NCBI RefSeq assembly: GCF_028330965.1
Contig: NZ_JAQMUB010000026.1
Location: forward strand, 1 to 64,000
DNA: 64,000 nucleotides
Reading direction: 5' to 3'
Source of the DNA: Oscillatoria sp. CS-180
GTDB lineage: Bacteria; Cyanobacteriota; Cyanobacteriia; Phormidesmidales; Phormidesmidaceae
A program made the position numbers and the translations under genes. Positions 1 to 8,342 of this stretch are shown in pieces; position 1 is the first letter of the stretch, and the number at the start of each line of letters is the position of its first letter. Below the pieces are notes generated by a model that did not search any database, was not told the origin of the DNA, and saw only the letters and a program-made list of their open reading frames with translations.

Positions 1-1
1 C

Positions 2-430
2 CGCAACGCCGACCTCCGCTCTGCCAACCTCCGCATCGCCAACCTCAGCTCTGCCAGCCTCCGCAACGCCGACTTCAGCAACGCCTATCTCCGCAACGCC
101 TATCTCAGCAACGCCGACCTCTTCGGCACCAACCTCAGCAACGCCGACCTCTTCGGCACCAACCTCCGCAACACCGACCTAATCCGCAGCATTTTTCTGG
201 CTACTGACCTAAAAACGGTTCGAAATCTGACGGTGCAACAATTGACTGGAGAAGCGCCACCGTTGATCTGCAATTCTCCATTACCAGAGGGCATTGAATT
301 TGAGGGCGGGAAAGATCGCGATTGCGACAAGCTTCCAGCTGTATTGCTAGAGCGCTATCCAAGCCGATTTGAAACGCTCGAGGAGGCGGAAACCTATCTT
401 GAGGAGCAGCGTCAGAAGGAATGGGAGTGA
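2..430 (+). CDS. Pentapeptide-repeat protein, C-terminal part (5' end outside window)
   Basis: The frame is open from the first bases and reads as tandem A(D/N)LxN/S pentapeptides (for example RNADL, RSANL, SNADL, RNTDL) for about 60 residues. Pentapeptide repeats fold into a right-handed quadrilateral beta-helix; the role of most cyanobacterial members is unknown. After the repeats comes a non-repeat tail of about 80 residues, ending in a Glu-rich helix (ETLEEAETYLEEQRQKEWE). The start lies upstream of the window, so N-terminal domains cannot be judged. DNA repeats follow the protein repeats, so the copy number could vary between strains. Confidence 0.85.
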   Translation, partial: RNADLRSANLRIANLSSASLRNADFSNAYLRNAYLSNADLFGTNLSNADLFGTNLRNTDLIRSIFLATDLKTVRNLTVQQLTGEAPPLICNSPLPEGIEFEGGKDRDCDKLPAVLLERYPSRFETLEEAETYLEEQRQKEWE

Positions 431-569
431 CGGCGATTTTGGATTTTAGATTGGCGATTTTGGATTAAATTACCCAAAGCTGCGTAATGAGCATTGGCTA
501 TACCTTCAGCCTTACTCTTGGCAGAGTCATAATGGAATTACAACGCTCTTATGCTTGGGAGGGCACTGA

Positions 570-809
570 ATGCCAGCCTCACACCACACTACACTGCACC
601 CTATTGGTGAGTCGCAGGTTCTGACTATTCCGCCAGAATTAGCCTTGTCAGGAAATGAAGTGCTCATTCGGAAAGAAGGAGAGCGTTTGATTGTAGAGCC
701 AGTGAAACCTAAATCTTTAGTCTCTCTGCTGAACACCTTGCAGGATATTCCTGATCCGTTTCCCGATATTGATGCCGACCTGTTGCCTCTGGACGATGTT
801 ATTGTTTAG
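570..809 (+). CDS. VapB/AbrB-type antitoxin
   Basis: A 79-residue protein. Its N-terminal half (residues 10-45) reads as an AbrB/MazE-like swapped-hairpin DNA-binding domain (IGESQVLTIPPELALSG..VLIRKEGERLIVEP). Its acidic, Pro/Asp/Leu-rich tail is the typical toxin-binding segment. It ends 9 bp before the PIN-domain toxin, the usual antitoxin-first order. In such modules antitoxin and toxin together repress their own promoter; no operator was identified here by eye. Confidence 0.8.
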   Translation: MPASHHTTLHPIGESQVLTIPPELALSGNEVLIRKEGERLIVEPVKPKSLVSLLNTLQDIPDPFPDIDADLLPLDDVIV

Positions 810-818
810 CGCTGGCTC

Positions 819-1229
819 ATGGCCTATCAGTATCTCCTCGACACCAACATCCTTTCAGATTTGGTTAGGCATCCTCAAGGTCGAATTCTTCAGCAGATCA
901 ATAGGGTTGACGAAAATAGCGTTTGCACTAGCATCGTTGCTGCCTGCGAGCTGCAATTCGGAGCTGAGAAAAGTGATTCTGCTCGAGTGTCTCAGCAAAT
1001 TCAACGGATCCTGCAAATTTTGCCTGTGCTTCCTCTTGAGTCACCAATCGAAAAGCATTACGCAGTTATCCGTAAATCTCTGGAGCAAGCTGGAACTCCA
1101 ATCGGTCCAAATGACCTGCTGATCGCAGCCCATGCCCTGACCCTTGACATAACACTCGTCACTGCAAACGTCCGCGAGTTTGAAAGAGTCCCTGGTATCA
1201 ATCTCGAAAATTGGCTTTCGTACCATTAG
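819..1229 (+). CDS. VapC-type PIN-domain ribonuclease toxin
   Basis: A 136-residue PIN domain close to the FitB/VapC class. Acidic metal-binding residues are in place: Asp8 in LLDTNIL, Glu in AACELQFG, Asp in GPNDLLIAAHA, and the C-terminal TANVREFERVPGINLENW block typical of this class. The product should be a Mg-dependent RNase that inhibits translation when its antitoxin is lost. Length is normal and all key acids are present, so the module appears intact. Confidence 0.88.
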   Translation: MAYQYLLDTNILSDLVRHPQGRILQQINRVDENSVCTSIVAACELQFGAEKSDSARVSQQIQRILQILPVLPLESPIEKHYAVIRKSLEQAGTPIGPNDLLIAAHALTLDITLVTANVREFERVPGINLENWLSYH

Positions 1230-1270
1230 GCTAATTGATAGCCTATCCATAAAGCACTAATGTCTGAGAG

Positions 1271-1510
1271 ATGACCATACACGAATACGATGTTGTTGCT
1301 CTCACTGAGGATCTTGAAGCGCTACATCCAGACACACAGTCGTCTATTTTGCTTCGCCGAGGTCAGGTAGGTACTGTCTTAATGAAGTTCAACGGTGAAG
1401 CCTGTTTGGTTGATTTCTCCGACAATGATGGCCAGAGTTATGCGATGGAGACAATTTCTGTGCAGAAGCTGATGCCGTTGTTTCATGAGCCAGCCGTTAC
1501 TGCGGCATGA
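1271..1510 (+). CDS. DUF4926 domain protein
   Basis: A 79-residue protein with the DUF4926 signature: a YDVVALTEDL start, a central RRGQVGTVLMKFNGEACLVDFSD beta-strand segment, then a C-terminal METISVQKLMPL strand. DUF4926 proteins are small SH3-like beta proteins, often encoded beside other small toxin/antitoxin-type genes; their biochemical role is not established. The stop codon overlaps the next start (ATGA), which implies translational coupling. Confidence 0.75.
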   Translation: MTIHEYDVVALTEDLEALHPDTQSSILLRRGQVGTVLMKFNGEACLVDFSDNDGQSYAMETISVQKLMPLFHEPAVTAA

Positions 1511-1779
1511 GTAGTATCGCTAACACCAAACCCTCATTTCCGATGGCTAATCCTCAATCCCAAAATCCTCAGATGAACTATTTTCAGGAAGAAGACATCC
1601 TTCATCTGCTGATCTCCGAAGAACCTGAAGCTGGCAGCGTTGAAGTCAGCCCGAACAGCACCGCTGAACTTAACGATGCGGGGGAACTCATCGGTATCGA
1701 AATCCTCAATGCTAGCGCCTACATCCGAGATAGGGTTCTGGAATCTGTGCAGGGCAAAATTTTGAATCTCGTTCGCTGA
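1507..1779 (+). CDS. DUF2283-like small protein
   Basis: A 90-residue protein whose C-terminal 68 residues fit DUF2283: an acidic strand (EEDILHLLISEEP), then ELNDAGELIGIEILNAS. The ATG at 1507 overlaps the TGA of the preceding gene, favouring this start by coupling. An internal ATG at 1573 would give the shorter, more usual family length. DUF2283 proteins are commonly encoded next to DUF4258-type partners or in toxin-antitoxin-rich areas; no activity is known. Confidence 0.7.
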   Translation: MSSIANTKPSFPMANPQSQNPQMNYFQEEDILHLLISEEPEAGSVEVSPNSTAELNDAGELIGIEILNASAYIRDRVLESVQGKILNLVR

Positions 1780-1781
1780 CC

Positions 1782-1964
1782 ATGAGGGACTATCACATCA
1801 ACATTTTCCATAGCGAAGAAGACGGAGGGTATATCGCTGACATTCCTGATTTGCTCTGTTGTTCAGCATTCGGTGTAACTCCAGCTGAAGCATTACAAGA
1901 GCTAGAGATAGCTCAGCAAGTATGGCTTGATGCAGCTAGAGCTGAGGAGAAACAAATTCCATAG
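1782..1964 (+). CDS. HicB-like antitoxin-type protein, no HicA partner
   Basis: A 60-residue protein with the partially degraded RNase-H-like HicB N-terminal fold: YHINIFHSEEDGGYIADIPDLLCCSAFGVTPAEALQELEIAQQVWLDAA. It starts 2 bp after the preceding stop, in the same operon. There is no HicA-type dsRNA-binding toxin on either side and no C-terminal DNA-binding domain, so it is an orphan or a solitary regulator. Confidence 0.78.
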   Translation: MRDYHINIFHSEEDGGYIADIPDLLCCSAFGVTPAEALQELEIAQQVWLDAARAEEKQIP

Positions 1965-1992
1965 ACTGCTATCTCTTTAGGCACTCAACTTC

Positions 1993-2319
1993 CTACGACG
2001 GGTCAGTTTCATTTTCGGCAGCTTTTTCAGCTTCGATTTCGGCTTGCAGTTCAGCCAATTGTTCGGGGGTCATTTCCTCTAACCTTTTCTGCAACACAGC
2101 ATCCTCGTAGTCTCTGAGTTGTTGACCATAAGTCATGTTGCTGGTGACCACGCGAAATAGGTAAGAAAAGACCCAAGCTAAAAGTCCTGCCACAAAAATA
2201 ACTTGGCTCCAGACGCCCGCTGACAGCCCATCGAATCCTACTGCACGAAAGCCTATATATAGGACTCCACCAGTGATGAATACGCCGAGTCCGATACCAA
2301 TGACATCAATTCTCCGCAT
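1993..2319 (-). CDS. DUF3007 family membrane protein
   Basis: A 108-residue protein with two hydrophobic segments (residues about 6-26 and 38-60), then an acidic amphipathic tail (MTYGQQLRDYEDAVLQKRLEEMTPEQLAELQAEIE is its core, residues about 63-97). This layout matches DUF3007, found in cyanobacteria and plastid-bearing eukaryotes. The function is unknown; distribution suggests a thylakoid role (inference). A copy of a dispersed repeat lies immediately upstream at 2361-2467. Confidence 0.82.
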   Translation of the reverse strand: MRRIDVIGIGLGVFITGGVLYIGFRAVGFDGLSAGVWSQVIFVAGLLAWVFSYLFRVVTSNMTYGQQLRDYEDAVLQKRLEEMTPEQLAELQAEIEAEKAAENETDPS

Positions 2320-2360
2320 AGTTGCCTGTTCTCATCTCTTACGTATTCTCTCAGCAAAGG

Positions 2361-2467
2361 TATAGCCATCGCCAGTTCCGTTGGGACAAGACGACAAGCC
2401 ATTGGGCTATAGGCTAAGCACCCAAATGTTGTTTGGTGCATAAGCCCAAATGGCTAAAGCTATATTT
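2361..2467 (+). repeat. Dispersed foldback repeat family B, copy 1
   Basis: About 107 bp with the pattern TATAGCCatCGCCAGTTCCG ... ACAAGACGaCAAGCC ... GGGCTATA ... GCACCcAAATGTTGTTTGGTGC ... ATGGCTAAAGCTATATTT. Related copies are at 12220-12322 and 14970-15074, with diverged or partial copies at 28956-28980 (minus), 39261-39325 and 62511-62610. TATAGCC pairs with GGCTATA, and the GCACC/GGTGC arms form a second hairpin. Confidence 0.75.
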
Positions 2468-2496
2468 ATGGTCGCAGGATTGTTCTAGAAATGATC

Positions 2497-2997
2497 CTAA
2501 TCAGCTTCATGGGTGGCTTGGGTGGCGATGTCTTCCAGCACCTGGCTGACTCGTTCGATCACCATTTCGCAATCGCCCAAGGCATGGCGATCCATCAAGT
2601 AATAGGGATCGTTATAGGCCAAGTGAACCTGATCCGTTTCATCGGTCCATATAAGCATTTTTTGCGGCAGATCGATCGCAACCGTTTGAGCACACTGCAT
2701 CAAAGGGGTACCCACAGCAGGATTGCCGAAGATGAAGAGTTGGGTGTCTCTCAATTCTTTGCCAATGGATCTGGCGTTTTGAGCGTGATCAATTTGGGCC
2801 ATCAGGTTCAGCTGACGCTCTTCTAAGAGTGCGGTTAGGCGATCGCTAGTCTCAGCGAGGGTGAAACGACTCGTAAACTGAACCATACCATTAGGTCCGC
2901 CTGTTTCGGCAACTGCGGACGCCGTCCATCGGGATACAGAAAAACAAAGCAAGATGACGAGAAAAGCAACAATTGAAATCTTTTGAAGGGGTTTCAT
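2497..2997 (-). CDS. Exported DUF302 domain protein
   Basis: A protein of 166 residues. The ATG at 2997 was chosen because it places a signal peptide (MKPLQKISIVAFLVILLCFS...ASAVAE) at the N-terminus; an upstream in-frame ATG at 3060 would add 21 poorly conserved residues. The mature part matches DUF302: FTLAETSDRLTALLEERQLNLMAQIDHAQNA, then LFIFGNPAVGTPLMQCAQTVAIDLPQKMLIWTD and VHLAYNDPYYL. DUF302 is a small alpha/beta domain of unknown role, often periplasmic and linked to redox or metal stress in other bacteria. It appears monocistronic. Confidence 0.82.
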   Translation of the reverse strand: MKPLQKISIVAFLVILLCFSVSRWTASAVAETGGPNGMVQFTSRFTLAETSDRLTALLEERQLNLMAQIDHAQNARSIGKELRDTQLFIFGNPAVGTPLMQCAQTVAIDLPQKMLIWTDETDQVHLAYNDPYYLMDRHALGDCEMVIERVSQVLEDIATQATHEAD

Positions 2998-3375
2998 AGC
3001 AATGTGCTTATAGGTTACAAAGCTTGGCGGGTTTGTCGGATTGGCAGAAGGTAGACGCAACAGACAGTAGCTTACTGCTTACCGAAGTTGAGTAGCTGAG
3101 AATTGCTGAAGAATTCAACTGTGATGGTCTTGGGCTTCATAACGGGATATATTCGTGTGGCCTGTTGCAACAGCTATTGAGCTAGTAAAAGGCTAATCGC
3201 TTTGATTGTCACTAAAATCTAGGGATTGTATCGTCGCCATCTTCATATTGGCAGCGCTATTGTCGTTAACTAATTTCATGACGGCAGGAAAGGTTCTTAA
3301 GGCTTCCGGAAATTCTCAAGGTTTTTGCTAAAGGTGCCGATATCGTATCTTTCTGAAGTTTTACAGAAGCAGTCT

Positions 3376-3591
3376 ATGACCCTTTCTAAGGATACTTTTC
3401 TGCCTCCTCGCAAGGGAGCGATCGCACCTGAATATCTTGAAGCTTATGCTGAAGCTGATGCCCAGACTGGTCAGCCGAATCCTCGCTTTAAACAATCGTC
3501 AATCTACACAAGTCGATACCTTGCTGAGCGGACAAAGCTTGTTGATTTTGAAAACCTCACGGACACCGAGTTGGATCTACTAGCATTTTGA
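3376..3591 (+). CDS. Hypothetical protein, 71 aa
   Basis: Not recognised. The ORF is open from an ATG at 3325 (88 aa), but the ATG at 3376 gives MTLSKDTFLPPRKGAIAPEY, which looks like a more natural start. The protein is mixed charged and helical (YLEAYAEADAQTG; LAERTKLVDFENLTDTELDLLAF), with no membrane segment. It stands alone between a divergent DUF302 gene and the methyltransferase gene. Confidence 0.4.
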   Translation: MTLSKDTFLPPRKGAIAPEYLEAYAEADAQTGQPNPRFKQSSIYTSRYLAERTKLVDFENLTDTELDLLAF

Positions 3592-3620
3592 GTGCTGGAA
3601 AATACAGCTGCTGTAGGTCT

Positions 3621-4553
3621 CTAGCGGATCTTTTCTCGACGGGCAGTCACTTTCTGGTCATACTCAATCCATTGGTCAACGCTCATACGATTGACCTTAT
3701 CCAGTCGATCCATCGCCCACTGATTGTATTCAGGATTCGAGTCGCACCCTAGCCATTGTCGCCCTAGCTGCTCTGCAACGACTAAAGTGGTTCCAGATCC
3801 TGAAAACGGATCTAGTACTACGTCCCCTTGATTGGAGGATGCCAGAATCAATTTTCGGATCAATTCTTCAGGCTTCTGAGTAGGATGGGGCGTAGATTCG
3901 TGCATCCCATTACAAGTTGTTGGGATATCGATAACGTCTTTAGGTTTGGCTCCTTTGGGATGAGGTGTCCAAACCTTTTTAGGCTTGCTGCCATTACCGT
4001 ATTGGCTAGTGTCGGCCTGCGGATGAACCGGATACTTGAGCGTATGTGCGCCATACGGAATCCGGATGTCGTCTACATTAAGTTTGACTTTTTGAGTCTT
4101 TCTGAGATGCAGGAGACTCTCGTGCGATCGCCCCCAATCTTGACCAAGATTGGCCTTATTTTTGTAATGCCAAACGATCCACCGACATGACGCAAAGAAT
4201 CGCATACTGGGATGTTTGATATCGGCAAGAATTTCTGAAAAGCCGCAGACATACATCGTGCCGCTCTTTTTAAGCACTCTAGCAGCCTGCTCAATCCACT
4301 TTAGCGACCATTCAATGTAGTGTTCCTGAGTTTCGAAGCTGTCCCAACTGGCTTTTTTAAGATTGTAGGGCGGGTCAGCAACAATCAGGTTGACTGATTC
4401 AGCTTCGACAGAAGTTAACCAGTCAATTGCATCCCCCTGAAATAACTGTCCATTCGGATGGTCAAACTGGAGTTGACTGCCGCTGGCATTGGGGGCAAGG
4501 GTGAATCGCTGGCCTACAAGCCGGGGCAACTCTGAAAAGGCTGAATCAGGCAT
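3621..4553 (-). CDS. Beta-class (N4-cytosine/N6-adenine) orphan DNA methyltransferase
   Basis: A 310-residue protein. Motif IV DPPY is at residues 60-63 and the SAM-binding motif I (DPFSGSGTT, FSGSG at 250-254) lies near the C-terminus, the order of beta-class amino-methyltransferases. A target-recognition stretch with a TPHPTQKP motif lies between them. No restriction gene adjoins it, so it is an orphan enzyme. Cyanobacteria carry conserved orphan enzymes of this kind (the GGCC-specific Sll0729/DmtB group is one possibility); the specificity cannot be read from sequence. The ATG at 4553 lies 4 bp after the CobO-like stop, so the two genes form an operon; an earlier in-frame ATG lies inside the CobO gene and is rejected. 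Confidence 0.85.
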   Translation of the reverse strand: MPDSAFSELPRLVGQRFTLAPNASGSQLQFDHPNGQLFQGDAIDWLTSVEAESVNLIVADPPYNLKKASWDSFETQEHYIEWSLKWIEQAARVLKKSGTMYVCGFSEILADIKHPSMRFFASCRWIVWHYKNKANLGQDWGRSHESLLHLRKTQKVKLNVDDIRIPYGAHTLKYPVHPQADTSQYGNGSKPKKVWTPHPKGAKPKDVIDIPTTCNGMHESTPHPTQKPEELIRKLILASSNQGDVVLDPFSGSGTTLVVAEQLGRQWLGCDSNPEYNQWAMDRLDKVNRMSVDQWIEYDQKVTARREKIR

Positions 4554-4557
4554 GGTC

Positions 4558-5691
4558 CTAGAAATCGACGCCACGCTTGAGATCAACCCCTTTTTCGGCA
4601 TAATGCTTGTGGTTGAAGACCTCTGAATGAATACTGGCGAGTTCGAAATAGGTTGGTGGGTTTTTGCAGCGGCCTGTAATGATGACTTCAGTGTCGCGAG
4701 GCTTACGGAGAAGGGCTTGAACAATGGGTTCTTCGGGCAGCAATTCCAAATCAACTGTAGGATTCAGTTCATCCAAAATCACCGTTTTGTAAAGGCCAGA
4801 GGCGATCGCAGTGCAGGCCAATTCCCAGCCGCGTTCCGCTTCAACGTAGTCAATTTCCTGCTGCTGTCCTCGCCAGACAATGGCATCTCGCCCACAGCGC
4901 TGATGATCTACTAAGTTGGGGTAGCTTTTGCGTAGTGCCGAAATAGCGGCATCTTCCGTATAGCCTCGTCCACCTTTAAGCCATTGCATCACTAGAACTC
5001 GATGGGATTTGTCCTGGCTAATACCTCGCCCAATGGCCTGCAAAGCCTTACCTAGAGCGCTGGTTGATTTTCCTTTACCGTCTCCAGTATAAATTTCGAC
5101 ACCTTCAATGCCTGGAAAATCCATGTTTCGATGACGCCGAGGCTTCATCTCAGAGTGGAGGTTGGCAATTTCGATCAGGGGGGAAGGCGCAGCCCGTCCA
5201 GTGGCAATAACTTCTAGATGCTCAGGTTTGTTTTTAAGCGATCGCACAACGTCATTAACGGATAGCAAACCCAAATCTAGAACGGGGTTGATCTCGTCTA
5301 GCACAATGACGGAATAGAGACCCGAGGCGATCGCTCCCTTAGCAACATCCCAGCCTCGCTGCGCTTCTAAGCGATCGAACTTGGTGATGCCATCAGGGCC
5401 AAAAAACTCAGCTCGTCCGGTTCTAACCTGATCAATCAGATGAGGAAAACCTCGTTGGAGGGCTTCAATCGCAGCATCCTCGTCATAGGTCCGTCCAGGA
5501 CCTTTGAGAAAGCGCAACAGTAGGACTCGGCTCTCCATAAAGTTTTGGATTCCCAGACCAATAGATCGCAATACAACCCCTAAAGCGACCTGCGACTTTC
5601 CTTTGCCTTCCCCGTCATAAACGTGAATTTGTCCCGCCAAGCGCTCGTTATTGAGTTGCGCTGTGCGAATTCCGATGCCAGTTCTCACCAT
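4558..5691 (-). CDS. Tandem-duplicated CobO/BtuR-type corrinoid adenosyltransferase-like P-loop ATPase
   Basis: A 377-residue protein made of two homologous halves. Each has its own P-loop (GEGKGKS near residue 27 and GDGKGKS near residue 205), an LLRFLKG/VMQWLKG strand, an AERGW-type block (LEAQRGWDVA and VEAERGWELA), a LDEINPVLDLGLL/LDELNPTVDLELL Walker-B strand, and an xVIxTGR sensor strand. CobO/BtuR enzymes transfer the 5'-deoxyadenosyl group of ATP to cob(I)alamin; the family unit is about 190 residues, so this is a head-to-tail fusion. Both P-loops look intact. Whether it makes adenosylcobalamin or has a diverged role is open. It is the first gene of an operon with the downstream methyltransferase. 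Confidence 0.85.
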   Translation of the reverse strand: MVRTGIGIRTAQLNNERLAGQIHVYDGEGKGKSQVALGVVLRSIGLGIQNFMESRVLLLRFLKGPGRTYDEDAAIEALQRGFPHLIDQVRTGRAEFFGPDGITKFDRLEAQRGWDVAKGAIASGLYSVIVLDEINPVLDLGLLSVNDVVRSLKNKPEHLEVIATGRAAPSPLIEIANLHSEMKPRRHRNMDFPGIEGVEIYTGDGKGKSTSALGKALQAIGRGISQDKSHRVLVMQWLKGGRGYTEDAAISALRKSYPNLVDHQRCGRDAIVWRGQQQEIDYVEAERGWELACTAIASGLYKTVILDELNPTVDLELLPEEPIVQALLRKPRDTEVIITGRCKNPPTYFELASIHSEVFNHKHYAEKGVDLKRGVDF

Positions 5692-5944
5692 ATTGTTGCT
5701 ATCAGGCGTTAAGTTTTTATCAGCCCCGGCTTAAAATTTTAGCGAAACCCCTTAGAAGGAGATACCCTTTTGCCTAGCGTATAGGAAGAAGCCTTTGATA
5801 GGGTCATTCTCGATTTCTCCTTCATATAAGGTGAGGTTGCGACTAGATAGTCTGAATTTGTTCATTGGCTATTGTGAAGGCACCTTCCTGCGGCTCCCAG
5901 GGTTTAGCCCTTGCTTTTCTGCTTATCCCGTTCTTCTCACAGCC

Positions 5945-6496
5945 ATGCCATTATTCATCGACGAGGCAGCAGTTCTTCCTCTCAAGGCGATTGTCTTTCA
6001 GTGTTTATTGCTACTGGTAGCGATCGCATTAGAGGCCATTGTCTTAAGAAGGCAGCTGAGGTTGGGATTTCAGCCCAGTATTCGCTACGCAGCAACCATC
6101 AACTTACTCACCGTGGTATTGGGATGGGTTTTATTTTTGGGAATAGAACCCCTTCTGCCTGAGACGGTCCGAACGCAAATCATCAGCTATGTTTTGTTTG
6201 GCGATTTTTATCCTAATGTGCTGTCGGATCGAATGGGATTTGTAGTAGTGCTGACAGGATTGGTTGCTTTTTTCCTCACCCTCTGGACGAAGGTAACTGC
6301 GCTGGAGTGGTTGACTTGGCTATTGGATAAACCAATCGTGAAGCCCGTCGTAGAGAAAAACACCAATCGCTTTCGATACCGTCGCTCATCTTCAGCGCCA
6401 ACCTCTTCTCCTCACGTCTTGGCCGTTTTAGAAGCCAACGCTTTCAGCTTCTCGGCAGTTTTAGTAATCTTGCTGTTGCGCCATGGATTGAGCTAA
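5945..6496 (+). CDS. fraC: Filament integrity protein FraC
   Basis: A 183-residue protein with three to four hydrophobic segments (about residues 10-30, 45-65, 96-115 and 160-178), first in a fraC-fraD-fraE arrangement. The N-terminal part and the VLFGDFYPNVLSDRMGF block fit the FraC family. In Anabaena, FraC localises to septa and, with FraD, is needed for filament integrity and cell-cell communication. The start at 5945 (MPLFIDEA) was chosen because residues upstream in the same frame look random. Five bases separate it from fraD. Confidence 0.8.
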   Translation: MPLFIDEAAVLPLKAIVFQCLLLLVAIALEAIVLRRQLRLGFQPSIRYAATINLLTVVLGWVLFLGIEPLLPETVRTQIISYVLFGDFYPNVLSDRMGFVVVLTGLVAFFLTLWTKVTALEWLTWLLDKPIVKPVVEKNTNRFRYRRSSSAPTSSPHVLAVLEANAFSFSAVLVILLLRHGLS

Positions 6497-6501
6497 AAAT
6501 T

Positions 6502-7497
6502 ATGATCAATTTTTTACGAGTCATCTGGGCACGTGTCTCAGACGTGCTCTTTCCAGAGGATTATTACGCCTGGCAAACACTGATCTATCTGGGCATTTTC
6601 TCTTTCACAATGTCTTGGGTAACTCGGCTGGTTGGCGGAGGAGAGATTACCGTCAATCTGATCGCAACAGCAGGATGGGTCTTTTTTGCTTTAGGGATTG
6701 GCTGGCTGCTTGAAGGGGTCAAGCTACCCATTTTTGGCATTCCAGTGGCGCCGTGGGTTATGGGAGCCATCGTTTGCACCTATGTCTTTGGGTTACTCCC
6801 TTTAGGTTGGCGAACCGGCCTCACAGTTTGGCCGATCGTATCCGTTGCGATCGCAGCAATCCCTCAGTTTCTGAACTGGGAGTTGAAGCCCAAGATCCCG
6901 CCACCAGCCATGCGGCAGAATCTTATTTTGCTCTCGCTGATTGCTCTGTTATTTAGCAACTGGTTTCAGTTTTCCTTTCGACTACAAGACTGGTTTGAAG
7001 ATTATCCCAGTCTTCTGGCAGACGATTTCAGCGACAGTGGTTTTGTTTCCCGAGTTTCGAACTTTCCTGAGGAACAGGCTCGGGGGGTTGTTTTGCTGAC
7101 ATCTGTGGAGACAGAGATCCGAGGAACGTTGAACGATACGCCGTGGTCTTATGTCGAGCGATGGCTCTTAAACTTGGACGAAAGGCTGGTTAATCTTGAA
7201 GTCAAAACTATAGATGCCTTGGAATATCCCAAAGAAAGGAAGCTCTGGCGATTAGAGGCAAGTCCTCGCTCATTGGACAATAATCGCTATGGATTAGATC
7301 TGAGGGCCTTTTGGCTGGGTCCAACAGCAATGGATGAAGGGTATTTCTTAGAGAAAACCTGTATCATTCAGCCGCGATCGCCTGCCGAACCCACCATCAA
7401 CGAAGAGGGGGAAACGGTCCAGCCTAGCCCAGTTGCAGAAGTAACATGCGACTTAGCCACACCCAAGAAGCCCGGCAGACCCTTACCTGTAACCTAG
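6502..7497 (+). CDS. fraD: Filament integrity protein FraD (DUF5357)
   Basis: A 331-residue protein. The N-terminal 150 residues hold five membrane segments; the rest is a soluble, probably periplasmic, domain (WFEDYPSLLADDFSDSGF onward), ending in a Pro-rich tail. This is the FraD layout. In Anabaena the periplasmic part reaches into septal-junction channels. The ATG directly follows the fraC stop, and fraE lies just downstream. Presence in a strain without visible heterocyst genes here fits its wider role in filament integrity. Confidence 0.8.
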   Translation: MINFLRVIWARVSDVLFPEDYYAWQTLIYLGIFSFTMSWVTRLVGGGEITVNLIATAGWVFFALGIGWLLEGVKLPIFGIPVAPWVMGAIVCTYVFGLLPLGWRTGLTVWPIVSVAIAAIPQFLNWELKPKIPPPAMRQNLILLSLIALLFSNWFQFSFRLQDWFEDYPSLLADDFSDSGFVSRVSNFPEEQARGVVLLTSVETEIRGTLNDTPWSYVERWLLNLDERLVNLEVKTIDALEYPKERKLWRLEASPRSLDNNRYGLDLRAFWLGPTAMDEGYFLEKTCIIQPRSPAEPTINEEGETVQPSPVAEVTCDLATPKKPGRPLPVT

Positions 7498-7562
7498 ACA
7501 GACCACTAACCTGGATAGTTAAAGCTGCCTATTTTATTTCGTCGATCATCCTTACTAAAACC

Positions 7563-8342
7563 ATGAGTCTGTCACGCATCTGGGTCATTGCTATCAATGT
7601 TTTCAAAGAGGTGATTCGCGATCGAGTGCTCTACCTGATTGCTATTTATGCAGTTTTACTGTTTGCGATCGCGGCCTTGCTCCCCGATGTTGCAGCGGGC
7701 GCTGAAGAAAAAATCACCCTAGATTTGGGGCTTGCAGGCATTCACATCTTAGGGTTGGTCGTCACTGTCTTTGTGGGCACCGGCCTCATTAATAAAGAGA
7801 TTGAAAAGCGTACTGTCCTGGTTCTCATTTCTAAACCCGTCAGTCGCCTGGAATTCATCCTAGGCAAGCATGTAGGGTTATCTGCTGTGCTAGCTGTCCT
7901 GATGACGCTGCTAACCGCAATTTATCTGGCTGTGCTCATCATCAACGAGATTTCGTTCACTCTGTCCAGCCTTTTGATAGCCGTCTTCTTCACCTTTCTT
8001 GAAATGGTACTGCTGACAGCAGCAGCCCTTCTGTTTGGAGTTTTCACCAGTTCTCTCTTAGCAACGCTGCTCACCATTGGCGTTTATCTGATGGGACACC
8101 TGAGTCAAGACATTGTGGCCTTTGGCAAACTGAGTGAAAATGCAGGATTTCAAAGAGTTGCTAACGGCATGTATCTCATTCTGCCTGATCTAGAGCGGCT
8201 AAATCTCCGAAATGAAGCGGTCTATGGAATGACTCTCCTGCCTTCAACACCTGAACTCATCGGCCACTTCGCCTATAGCTTGCTCTACATAGCGCTTCTA
8301 CTATCAATTTCCGTCGCTATTTTTTCTCGTCGTCAGTTTTAG
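7563..8342 (+). CDS. fraE: FraE-like ABC-2 permease
   Basis: A 259-residue ABC-2-type permease with six predicted membrane segments and the motif GTGLINKEIEKRTVLVLISKPVSR, typical of ABC-2 membrane subunits. The ATG at 7563 (MSLSRIWVIAINVFKEVIRDR) was chosen; the ORF is open upstream into the fraD tail, but that stretch is low-quality. Gene order matches the Anabaena fraCDE cluster, where FraE is required for filament integrity and heterocyst maturation. Its ATPase partner is not in this window. Confidence 0.78.
   Translation: MSLSRIWVIAINVFKEVIRDRVLYLIAIYAVLLFAIAALLPDVAAGAEEKITLDLGLAGIHILGLVVTVFVGTGLINKEIEKRTVLVLISKPVSRLEFILGKHVGLSAVLAVLMTLLTAIYLAVLIINEISFTLSSLLIAVFFTFLEMVLLTAAALLFGVFTSSLLATLLTIGVYLMGHLSQDIVAFGKLSENAGFQRVANGMYLILPDLERLNLRNEAVYGMTLLPSTPELIGHFAYSLLYIALLLSISVAIFSRRQF

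Noticed and set aside
4554-4754. Longer start for the methyltransferase gene
   Set aside because: It would overlap the CobO-like gene by about 200 bp; the ATG at 4553, 4 bp after its stop, suits an operon.
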